Below are positions 1-6,942 of a DNA stretch of 6,942 bases, piece by piece. The notes beneath the pieces are model-generated. The model was not told the DNA's origin and did not search any database. It saw only the letters and a program-made list of their open reading frames with translations. Every line of letters starts with the position of its first letter. Position 1 is the first letter of the stretch. The stretch is from CAG-390 sp051867815 (lineage in GTDB: Bacteria > Bacillota > Clostridia > Oscillospirales > CAG-272): contig JBJDZD010000112.1 in the NCBI GenBank assembly GCA_051867815.1, positions 1 through 6,942 of the forward strand, written 5' to 3'. The position numbers and the translations under genes are program-made.

Positions 1-3000
1 CAGGGCTTCACTTAGTTCTTTTGACGTCGTGAACCGTGAAGCCGGAAGGAAGATATTGAATCTGAATTCTCTGTGTGCTTCGTGGGCATCGCGAATGTCC
101 GCAAACATATCGGTCTTTACAAAGTTGACTATCTCGTTGACGCGGATGAGCTTGGCGATATTTTGATTTATGTACCTATCGGCAACAAGCCTTGAAATCT
201 CCTCCGTTACGGAAATCTCGGAAGGCAGAAGTCTTGAAAAATCGCAGAATTGCATGAACAGATGGGTCGCAGTGCCTTTTTCCGCCGCGTTATCACTGCC
301 GCCCATGAATCGAGGAATTCTTGTTTCAAGATTCTGAGCTTTCAGCAGGGTGTCATATTGATCTTCCGGATCGTTGAGCAACTCGGGATACAATTTAGAA
401 ACCGATACCTTTGCCGGAACGTCTTTGAACTCCCGGTACGGATATTGGAAGTCAAATGAAACTCTCAATTCGGCACGAAGTCGCTCGATTTCATTTTCGT
501 CCAATTTTTTGGACGTGACTACGTCGTCCCGTTCACCCTCTCCTGAAATCGTGGGTAACTCTATACTGTATGACTTATTGAGCGGATCGGCGGCAAGCGC
601 GGTCAGAATTCTGTCTATCCATTTTGGAGCAGACATAACCGAAAACCGACCTCCTACTGCCGCTCGGCGGATTGCGTCGGATAAATGTTTTTCCGCAAAC
701 CCGGGCTTTCCCGAAGCAACAATGCGAAGCTCATCCCTTGCTCGCGTAAGCGCAACGTAGAGTATTCTGATTTCTTCTTCTGATGAATCTGAGCGGATTT
801 TATCGGCAACGGCTATTCTGTACGGCGTGTCCATTTGACCGAAGCCGGTTACGTCGGGAATTTTGAAGGCTATTCCGAGGTTGGCGGAGCTTGAAAAGAC
901 GATGGGCTTTCTCGAATCCATATCGTTGGGCAATCTGGCGCATCCGACGAGAAAAACTGTCGGGAATTCCAATCCTTTGGATTTGTGAACCGTCATTATC
1001 TGAACAGTATCGTCCGTAACGGCATCTTCACTTGAAATCTTAGTTCCTTGGCTGATAATACCGTTTACATATTCGACGAAATCATGCAGACCCTTGAAAG
1101 ATGATGCTTCAAATTTTCTTGCATACTCGTAGAAGCTTCGTAAATTTCTGCGGCGCTCGATCAGAGTACGCTTGCTTGATTCGGAGGCGGAGCCGGAATA
1201 TGCAGCCGCGTTCGTATCCTTCCAAAGATAGCGAATGAAAGTATGTACGGGCATAGCCTCAGCTTCCGTGCGGTATTCATCGATTTTTGAGAGTGCGGTT
1301 ACCACCTTCTCTTTTAAATGCGGTTCGGATTCATCATCGTTTGCGTAGTCGCAAAGCGCATCAAACAGCGACATGGTGGCGCGTCCGCTTCTGATATTCA
1401 CGAGGTCGCTCAGGCTGAATCCGAATATCGGCGAGCGCAGAGCGCCGGCAAGAGGAATGTCTCTCTGCGGATTATCAGCGGTGGACAACAGGCACAGCAT
1501 AAGCAAGACCTCGGGATTTTCAAATAAATCGTCGCCGGTGCTGTTGGCGTGAGCGATTCCGGCTTTGCCGAGTGCATTGGCAAATGCTTGCGCTTCGGAC
1601 TTGGTCCTTGTCAGAATTGCAATATCTCTCGGGCGGTAAGGCTCGCCGCTCGGCAGTCTCTTTTCCTTTAAGATTGATCTTATGCTTTCGATTACATACG
1701 CGCATTCCGGCGAAGTAGAGTTGTCGCTTTCCTCATCTTTTTCTATCAAAGCAATTTTGACCTTTGCGTCGGACACAGGAGCACTCCGCGATGCTATCAA
1801 ATCGTCTTCGGCAACATATCCGATGCCGTGACCTTTTCCCTCGGTTTCGCGGAAGAGATATGAGCAGACAGCGTTTGTGAAGGAGATGACGTTAGGGGAG
1901 CATCTGAAATTTTCGGACATAAACACCGATGTGGGTGTCGAGCCGTTTTCCTGACTTGACGAAGCAAGCGCGTATGACTTTCTGTAAGACGAAAATACCG
2001 AAGGCTCGGCTCCGCGAAAGGAATATATGCTTTGCTTGATGTCACCGACGAAAAAAAGATTTTTGCCGTTAGAGATCGTTTGAAATACCAAATCCTGAAC
2101 GTAATCGGTGTCTTGGTACTCATCTACGAAAATGTGATCGTACTTTTTTTGCTCCTCCAGCGCAAGAGTGGTGGGCTTTCCTTCATTGTCAGTTAACAGA
2201 GCCAAAGCATATTTGCGTAGATCGGCAAATTCACATATTGTTCTTGCCGCTTTTTCCGAGGTGTAAGCCTCGCAGTAATCATCAAGGACTTCCTTGGTCT
2301 TTTTGCAAAAATCGGAGTTTGCACGGCAGACTGCCGGCATGTCCTCCGGATCGGTCAAAAACTCACGCTCCTTTAACTCTGTCAGTCGCTTCTTTATATC
2401 CGTGCGCTCGGCTTTGATCTCAAGGGTGATTTCGGAGCTTTCACTTGATCTGATAGTGCCGAGGGTAATCGGTGAATAATCAAAAACGACTGAACGCATA
2501 TTTGCATACGATTCATCGTTTGCGGCGTTGATAAGTCTTTCTATATGGTCGCGGTCGCCTGAAACCGCACGGCCGTAAGGTGCCGCTTCGGGATTTTGGT
2601 CGATCAAATGCAGCAAACGGTCGGTCCTTTTTAACAGATATTCAAGCTCAGCCTTAAGCTCGGAACGCATTAATTTGCCGATTGCAGTGTTAAAGAAGTC
2701 AACTTCTGCGTTTGCGGAATAATCATTTCCGTTCCGTTCGAGTATTTTCGTACCCTCGGGAAGGGGGACGATCTTGTCGGCAAGCTCCAAAAGGACTTCC
2801 GACAGCTTGCTTTCAGCTTTCGCCGTGGTGATGGCATCCGCGTAGTCGGAAAAATCGCCATCCGTTTCATATCGCCGCTCAATGACGGAATTCATAATTT
2901 CGTTGCGCAAAATCTTAAATTCCGTTTCGTCAGCAAGCCTGAATTTAGCCGGTAAGCCGAGCTTTTGAAAATTTGATTTGACAAGATCCAAGTAATATGA

Positions 3001-3306
3001 ATCAATGGTGCAGATTTTCGCACCGGCAAGAGAGGTTAGCTGTCTTGCAAGATGCCGGTTTGACGGATCAAGAGCCAATGCATCCGAAAGCTTTTTTGAA
3101 ATCCTCGTTCTAAGCTCACCTGCCGCCGCTCGCGTAAATGTTACGATCAGCATTCTCGATATATCCGTCGGATTTTCTTTATCCGTCAAAAGCCTTATTA
3201 TACGTTCCGTAAGGGTTGCGGTTTTGCCGGAACCTGCGCCGGCTGATACGAGTATGTTTCTGTTTCGGAGGTTTATGGCAAGATTTTGATTATAAGTAAA
3301 GTCCAT
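1..3306 (-). CDS. addA: ATP-dependent helicase/nuclease subunit A (AddA), 3' end cut by window edge
   Basis: This is the motor and nuclease subunit of AddAB, which processes double-strand breaks for RecA-dependent repair. I read the frame codon by codon: 1102 codons are open with no stop or frameshift, starting at an ATG seven bases after a strong AAGGAG. Superfamily 1A (UvrD/RecB-like) motifs occur in the right order: Walker A SAGAGSGKT (residues 21-29, Lys28); motif Ia VTFTRAAAGEL (from about 55); Walker B VDEYQDTD (394-401); motif III VGDIKQSIYSFRG (420-432); motif IV ENFRCSPNV (465-473); motif V TVHKSKGLEF (772-781); motif VI YVALTRARDEL (850-860). The C-terminal RecB-family nuclease domain begins with GTATHLFMQ (1011-1019), where His1015 is the expected metal ligand. 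The window ends inside a typical 'LPASRFT' strand, before the catalytic Asp and DYKT-like residues. B. subtilis AddA has about 1230 residues, so roughly the last tenth is missing because of the window and not from decay. It follows addB and is probably translationally coupled to it. Confidence 0.96.
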   Translation of the reverse strand, partial: MDFTYNQNLAINLRNRNILVSAGAGSGKTATLTERIIRLLTDKENPTDISRMLIVTFTRAAAGELRTRISKKLSDALALDPSNRHLARQLTSLAGAKICTIDSYYLDLVKSNFQKLGLPAKFRLADETEFKILRNEIMNSVIERRYETDGDFSDYADAITTAKAESKLSEVLLELADKIVPLPEGTKILERNGNDYSANAEVDFFNTAIGKLMRSELKAELEYLLKRTDRLLHLIDQNPEAAPYGRAVSGDRDHIERLINAANDESYANMRSVVFDYSPITLGTIRSSESSEITLEIKAERTDIKKRLTELKEREFLTDPEDMPAVCRANSDFCKKTKEVLDDYCEAYTSEKAARTICEFADLRKYALALLTDNEGKPTTLALEEQKKYDHIFVDEYQDTDYVQDLVFQTISNGKNLFFVGDIKQSIYSFRGAEPSVFSSYRKSYALASSSQENGSTPTSVFMSENFRCSPNVISFTNAVCSYLFRETEGKGHGIGYVAEDDLIASRSAPVSDAKVKIALIEKDEESDNSTSPECAYVIESIRSILKEKRLPSGEPYRPRDIAILTRTKSEAQAFANALGKAGIAHANSTGDDLFENPEVLLMLCLLSTADNPQRDIPLAGALRSPIFGFSLSDLVNIRSGRATMSLFDALCDYANDDESEPHLKEKVVTALSKIDEYRTEAEAMPVHTFIRYLWKDTNAAAYSGSASESSKRTLIERRRNLRSFYEYARKFEASSFKGLHDFVEYVNGIISQGTKISSEDAVTDDTVQIMTVHKSKGLEFPTVFLVGCARLPNDMDSRKPIVFSSSANLGIAFKIPDVTGFGQMDTPYRIAVADKIRSDSSEEEIRILYVALTRARDELRIVASGKPGFAEKHLSDAIRRAAVGGRFSVMSAPKWIDRILTALAADPLNKSYSIELPTISGEGERDDVVTSKKLDENEIERLRAELRVSFDFQYPYREFKDVPAKVSVSKLYPELLNDPEDQYDTLLKAQNLETRIPRFMGGSDNAAEKGTATHLFMQFCDFSRLLPSEISVTEEISRLVADRYINQNIAKLIRVNEIVNFVKTDMFADIRDAHEAHREFRFNIFLPASRFTTSKELSEAL

Positions 3307-3313
3307 ATTCTTG

Positions 3314-3319
3314 CTCCTT
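3314..3319 (-). promoter_or_regulatory. Ribosome binding site of addA, overlapping the addB stop codon
   Basis: Read on the minus strand the junction is TAAGGAGCAAGAATATG. The AAGGAG (3319-3314) is a near-perfect Shine-Dalgarno sequence placed 7 bases before the addA ATG. Its first two bases are the last two bases of the addB TAA stop. This fixes the addA start and suggests that ribosomes finishing addB help start addA, which would suit subunits needed in equal amounts. The coupling is inferred; the sequence and spacing are seen directly. Confidence 0.88.
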
Positions 3320-6300
3320 AATTGTCCTTCTTTGATGCGCGACAGATCTTTGCATATTCACAGTAAGTGCATGCTTTAGTGCCGGGCTTCGGTCTTGCAT
3401 TTGCTTCGCCGGAGGCGATTGCGTTGCCTATGTCGGTCAATACATCGCAAACCTGCATGTACAACTGTTCAAGCGCGGCCGCCGATATATTAGAGCTTTT
3501 TCTTGAGGTTGACATTAAGTACCGGCTGTTTCCGCTGTGGGTAGTGGCGTGAATGATACTTTCGTCGTCAACTATCAATCCGCTTCTTTTAATCTCATTA
3601 ACAGCAGAGCGGTATGCCTCGCTTTCGCTTGAGAATCTTGCGGACTTGACCTTCGCCTGCGGCGCGGAGATGTAGGTTATGCCGCCGATTGCAGGGGTGG
3701 CACCCAAGGATTTCGCAAAGGCTGACTCTTTTTGCTGAACAAGCGAGAAAATGTAGAGCAACAGTTGCAGGTTCAAACCCTCCGAAATATCGGATATCGA
3801 AAATGTTTTGTTACCCGTTTTGTAGTCAACTACTCTTAAATATGCCTTGTCGTTTGCCCTGAACACGTCAACTCTGTCTACAACTCCGCTGATCGTCAAC
3901 CGCCTTCCGTCAGACAATGAGAATCTGATTGACGGAACGTCCTCTGTGCCGATTTTTAACTCAAAAAATTCCGGCTTGAAATCGCTGTCATCAAATTCGT
4001 TCAGAAGATCGTCTATGAGGAGTAGGGAAGTTGCTTTGAGTCGATCGAACAGGTGATTAAGCCGTGCGTTGTTTGCCGGTTTGTCCGGGAGAAGACGGGA
4101 TATGTAGTCGCCGATTATGTCAGTAACTATTATCTCGCGCTCCTCTTTATCGGGATAGGCGCCATTATCGGTGATAAAGACTTTAAGAAGAAATTTCTCA
4201 AGCACATGGTGTACGAAGGTGCCGATGTTATTGTAAGCAAACTGAGCCGGTCTGCCATCGTCAAGTTTTAAGAAATATTTGCACGTGTAGGCAAATTTGC
4301 AATTGACAAAAGACTCAATTTTTGATTGCGATAAACGGAGATCTTTCCCGATTATCTTATTAATTGATTCTTTGGCTATTACGTCGTTGACCGCCGAGAT
4401 CTCTTGCAGCTTGGAACCGTCGTTCTGCTCCAGCTCTCTTGCCAATGCTTCACCTATCTCCGTTCCTTTCAGCATGTGAACGTATTCCGAAGCGGATTTG
4501 CGCGTTTTGAGCCTTTGGATAAGCATATCTGAGGTCTCATAGACTTTGATATTTCCGAGCATTCCTCTGACACGCGTGAAGGCGACAGACGGCTCGCTGT
4601 CCGCCCTGGTGAATACTATGAGCTTCTCTGAGGGGACGGAAACGGCTCGTCTGAAATAAAACAGTTCATCAGATGCTTTTGATTCTCTGTCGCCGGATAT
4701 GGGTAGCTCGTGGTTTGTGAGATAATCACGATCGGAATCCGTAAGAAGTCCGGACGACTGTGCGTTGGCAGGAAATTCGCCGTCGCAAGCTCCGAGTATT
4801 ATCGCGCACTTGATATTGCCGACTCTCAGCATATTTGCAGAGCCTATAGTTATAACGTCCCTTGAAGTAGGTATAGAACCAAGCTCACTCTCCGAAAGAG
4901 CGGTATTGATTGCTGTTGCAAAGAATGAAAGCTCGGGAGCTTCTTCCGATAAAGCATCGCAAACACAATCCAAGCAATCAAGAACAACGTCGTACATGCG
5001 AGCATATTCGCCCGCCTCCTTTAGCTTACCTTTGGAAATATACTTCGACGATATGGAAAGCAGGGTATCTTTAACGGACAGCTCTTCAAGATATTTAACC
5101 GTAGCAATGCACAATTCGGAATAAGTTTCGGCGCTTTTCAATTCGGAAATATACGTTTTGAGACGTCCGACCAAAAGTCCCTTGACTTTGTTTGCTGTTT
5201 CGAGAATCAAAGCGCCGCGCTCCGTTCTTTCGGTGGTGTAACCGTCCGGATTCATATTCCACGGCTCGTCAGCGGTGAATTTTTTGCCGTTTATGTTCCA
5301 TTTAGCCGTATAGCTTTCAAAGATATCGCAATCACGGGCGTCAATGCCGCAAAGCCCCGATTTCAGATGTGCAACGACGTCGCTTCTTCTCCAGCCGTAG
5401 TTGGCTATTCGCAACGCGGATAGTATGAGCTTTGAGACGGGACAGAGTGATGGGTCGGTCTTTTCGGAAACGAAATATGAAAGCTCCGCGTTATCGAGAG
5501 CCGGCTCAATAATACCGCGGTATTTATCAACATCGCGTGCAATTATTGCAACGTCCTTATATCTGTACCCCGACTCTATCAACTCTCTTATCTCCGATGC
5601 GGCGATTTCGCACTCGTCGTAGACATCGGCGGCTCTTATGAGTTTTACGGCATTTTGTGTCACGGACGAAGCTACGGGCGCGCGGTCAATCGCCCAAAGA
5701 TGCCGCGACAGTTCGGATAGTTCCGGTATTGAGGTACGCATATTGAGAGAGAGGCATGTCGTTTCGCTGCGCAATCCGAGCGATGCGCAATCTCTCCTCA
5801 ATCTGTCCGACGACCTTCTTATGGATACCGTGTCAATGCCTTTTGACGTTGGCTCCGGGAGCGGAACGGAAAAGGTTACGGTGCTTGACTGAGTCAGCAA
5901 CGACCTTATTATATTGTGTTCAATGCCTGTGTAGCTCGTAAAACCGTCAAAATACAAATTGGTATTATCAAAGCATTTAACAGTTTTCAAAATCGAATCA
6001 AGGCGCGAAAGCTCATTGTTGGTATCGGTGTATTTTTCACCGATGAGGTAGTTGTAAACGGAGCAAACCGCAGTGATATCTTTAATTTTTCCGGCAAGGG
6101 TGGTGTCGCCCATGGTGGCAATCAAGCCGTCCAAGGACTCAAGCGATATCCCTGATGCGCTCAGCTCCTTATAGGTCGAAAGCATTGAGGACGCGAGAGA
6201 GATATCGTCCGTTCCGGTGCTGTGATATTCGGATAGTGTGCCGGATACCTGCCGAAGCGCCCTCAGCATGGTCAGCTTTTGAAAAGCGGTTGAAGCAAAA

Positions 6301-6542
6301 TTGTAAGCAAGACCGCCGTACATTCTGAAAATTTTATTTGCCAAACGGCTGAAATTGACCGCCTCAACGTAGAGCTGAGCCGAGGGCGGAAGTCGACGGA
6401 CGAGTTCTCGCTCAGCCTCGACAGTCATCTGTTCGGGAACGATCAAAAGAGCGGCTTGCTTATTTTCTGCGTCCTTTTCTATTTTGCGCAGTATATATTC
6501 GGTTTTTCCCGTACCCGGATCACCATAAATAAAATGTACCAT
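3318..6542 (-). CDS. addB: ATP-dependent helicase/deoxyribonuclease subunit B (AddB)
   Basis: This is the partner subunit of AddA. In studied enzymes it supplies a second nuclease, which cuts the other strand, and the site that recognises Chi. The protein is complete at 1074 residues, a little shorter than B. subtilis AddB (about 1166). Walker A is GDPGTGKT (7-14, Lys13), followed by the family signature VPEQMT (35-40). The Walker B position reads LYFDGFTSYT (196-205), with Gly200 where an active helicase has Glu. This is usual for AddB, which is not itself a motor. A helicase-like core segment IILGACDGEFP lies at 581-591. The C-terminal RecB-type nuclease has GTFVHHVLE (774-782, His778), GVVDRVD (886-892, Asp889), VVDYKTG (904-910, Asp906 and Lys908) and QLLLY (926-930, Gln926). 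Cys748 (in NCKFAY) and Cys1058, Cys1061 and Cys1067 (CTYCEYAKIC) match the four ligands of the AddB 4Fe-4S cluster that staples the nuclease domain. The start is supported by Walker A lying a few residues in, as in homologues. Its ribosome binding site is weak (GAG about 7 bases upstream, overlapping the queG stop), so translation may depend on coupling to queG. Confidence 0.97.
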   Translation of the reverse strand: MVHFIYGDPGTGKTEYILRKIEKDAENKQAALLIVPEQMTVEAERELVRRLPPSAQLYVEAVNFSRLANKIFRMYGGLAYNFASTAFQKLTMLRALRQVSGTLSEYHSTGTDDISLASSMLSTYKELSASGISLESLDGLIATMGDTTLAGKIKDITAVCSVYNYLIGEKYTDTNNELSRLDSILKTVKCFDNTNLYFDGFTSYTGIEHNIIRSLLTQSSTVTFSVPLPEPTSKGIDTVSIRRSSDRLRRDCASLGLRSETTCLSLNMRTSIPELSELSRHLWAIDRAPVASSVTQNAVKLIRAADVYDECEIAASEIRELIESGYRYKDVAIIARDVDKYRGIIEPALDNAELSYFVSEKTDPSLCPVSKLILSALRIANYGWRRSDVVAHLKSGLCGIDARDCDIFESYTAKWNINGKKFTADEPWNMNPDGYTTERTERGALILETANKVKGLLVGRLKTYISELKSAETYSELCIATVKYLEELSVKDTLLSISSKYISKGKLKEAGEYARMYDVVLDCLDCVCDALSEEAPELSFFATAINTALSESELGSIPTSRDVITIGSANMLRVGNIKCAIILGACDGEFPANAQSSGLLTDSDRDYLTNHELPISGDRESKASDELFYFRRAVSVPSEKLIVFTRADSEPSVAFTRVRGMLGNIKVYETSDMLIQRLKTRKSASEYVHMLKGTEIGEALARELEQNDGSKLQEISAVNDVIAKESINKIIGKDLRLSQSKIESFVNCKFAYTCKYFLKLDDGRPAQFAYNNIGTFVHHVLEKFLLKVFITDNGAYPDKEEREIIVTDIIGDYISRLLPDKPANNARLNHLFDRLKATSLLLIDDLLNEFDDSDFKPEFFELKIGTEDVPSIRFSLSDGRRLTISGVVDRVDVFRANDKAYLRVVDYKTGNKTFSISDISEGLNLQLLLYIFSLVQQKESAFAKSLGATPAIGGITYISAPQAKVKSARFSSESEAYRSAVNEIKRSGLIVDDESIIHATTHSGNSRYLMSTSRKSSNISAAALEQLYMQVCDVLTDIGNAIASGEANARPKPGTKACTYCEYAKICRASKKDN

Positions 6543-6550
6543 TTTGTTTC

Positions 6551-6942
6551 TCAGATCTTTTTGATGATATTAATGTTTCTTAAGATTGTCGTTTTCCCTC
6601 GCCAGCTGTATGCGCGGTTATTGAAATCCTCGTCATTGTCAAGCGACTCCTCCGAGGGGGTGAGGATGACGTCTTTTGTGAACCATTCGTTTTTTGTGTA
6701 GATCGTACCGGATGATTTGGCGCGTTTCGTATGCGGACAAACCTCTTGGCAGATATCACATCCCCAAGCACATCCGTATTTTCTGATAATATTGATTTCT
6801 TCCTCAGTGAGATCGCCCTTTTTTTGCGTTATGTGTGAAACGCAATCTCCTCTTCCGGATAGCGTACCGGGGCAAGCCGCAACGCATGCGCCGCAATCTT
6901 CGCAGTAGGAGACGTCTGTGACGGCGGTATTGCATTCAATAT
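6551..6942 (-). CDS. queG: Epoxyqueuosine reductase (QueG), C-terminal part; 5' end beyond window
   Basis: QueG is a cobalamin and iron-sulfur enzyme that carries out the last step of queuosine synthesis, reducing epoxyqueuosine to queuosine at tRNA position 34. About 129 C-terminal residues are visible; the frame is open to the right edge and ends with TGA at 6553-6551. It has the paired ferredoxin-type cysteine motifs of the family: CEDCGACVAACP (codons near 6904 to 6869) and WGCDICQEVCP (6766 to 6734). Between them are an extra Cys at 6842-6844 (GDCVSHIT) and a QKKGDLTEEE segment. The tail AYSWRGKTTILRNI fits the conserved end of the family (usual form A-F/Y-x-W-R-G-x-x-x-L/I-x-R-N). There is no HEAT-repeat extension after it, as expected for short clostridial forms. 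The N-terminal DUF1730 and cobalamin-binding part is outside the window, so a related two-cluster ferredoxin reductase cannot be fully excluded. The gene ends 8 bases before addB and is probably cotranscribed with it. Confidence 0.88.
   Translation of the reverse strand, partial: IECNTAVTDVSYCEDCGACVAACPGTLSGRGDCVSHITQKKGDLTEEEINIIRKYGCAWGCDICQEVCPHTKRAKSSGTIYTKNEWFTKDVILTPSEESLDNDEDFNNRAYSWRGKTTILRNINIIKKI

Noticed and set aside
374..760. Plus-strand open frame of 128 codons
   Set aside because: It lies antisense to the AddA motif VI to nuclease-linker region. The translation is rich in Ser and Arg with no recognisable domain, as expected of the shadow of a real gene.
541..800. Two AGCGG pentamers, the B. 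subtilis Chi sequence
   Set aside because: A five-base word is expected many times by chance in a window this size, and the Chi sequence of this organism is unknown.
1797..2123. Minus-strand open frame of 108 codons
   Set aside because: It is out of frame with addA across Walker B and motifs III-IV, where the addA frame gives perfect helicase motifs.
4765..5124. Plus-strand open frame of 119 codons
   Set aside because: It is antisense to the middle of addB, has low-complexity composition and no domain, and has no plausible neighbours on that strand.
6580..6771. Minus-strand open frame of 63 codons, possibly a small gene between queG and addB
   Set aside because: It overlaps the queG C-terminus in another frame. 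The queG frame there encodes the conserved WRGKTTILRN tail, so the small frame is a shadow.
1..6942. Search for a novel system, CRISPR array, mobile element, tRNA or strong terminator
   Set aside because: Practically the whole window is coding in three well-known genes, the gaps are 8 and 11 bases, and I saw no direct repeats, inverted-repeat ends or T-tailed hairpins.

Overview
The window holds three genes, all on the minus strand and read from right to left. They are the end of queG (tRNA queuosine maturation), the complete addB, and most of addA (together the AddAB double-strand break repair helicase-nuclease). The left edge cuts the 3' end of addA and the right edge cuts the 5' part of queG. 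There is no RNA gene, mobile element, repeat array or CRISPR, and no plus-strand gene that I can support.

Layout in the direction of transcription: queG ends with a TGA at 6553-6551. After 8 bases addB starts at 6542 and runs to a TAA at 3320-3318 (1074 residues). After 11 more bases addA starts at 3306 and stays open to position 1 (1102 codons, no stop). The tight spacing, and an addA ribosome binding site that overlaps the addB stop codon, indicate one transcript with addB and addA coupled. The window is practically all coding and has no gene-free stretch over 300 bases. The promoter and terminator must lie outside it.

Function: AddA carries all the superfamily 1A helicase motifs and the start of its RecB-type nuclease domain. 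AddB carries a Walker A, a degenerate Walker B, a second RecB-type nuclease domain and the four cysteines of an iron-sulfur cluster. In characterised AddAB enzymes the heterodimer unwinds and trims broken DNA ends until it meets a Chi sequence, producing a 3' tail for RecA. QueG reduces epoxyqueuosine to queuosine in the tRNA anticodon wobble position; its link to DNA repair appears to be one of position only.

Organism: the use of AddAB rather than RecBCD and the clostridial flavour of the QueG tail (a QKKGxLTEEE-like segment, WGCDICQ, and no C-terminal HEAT extension) suggest Bacillota, most likely a member of the Clostridia. This is inferred from protein style and not from a marker gene. 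The region looks like conserved housekeeping chromosome. I found no evidence for a new biological system here.
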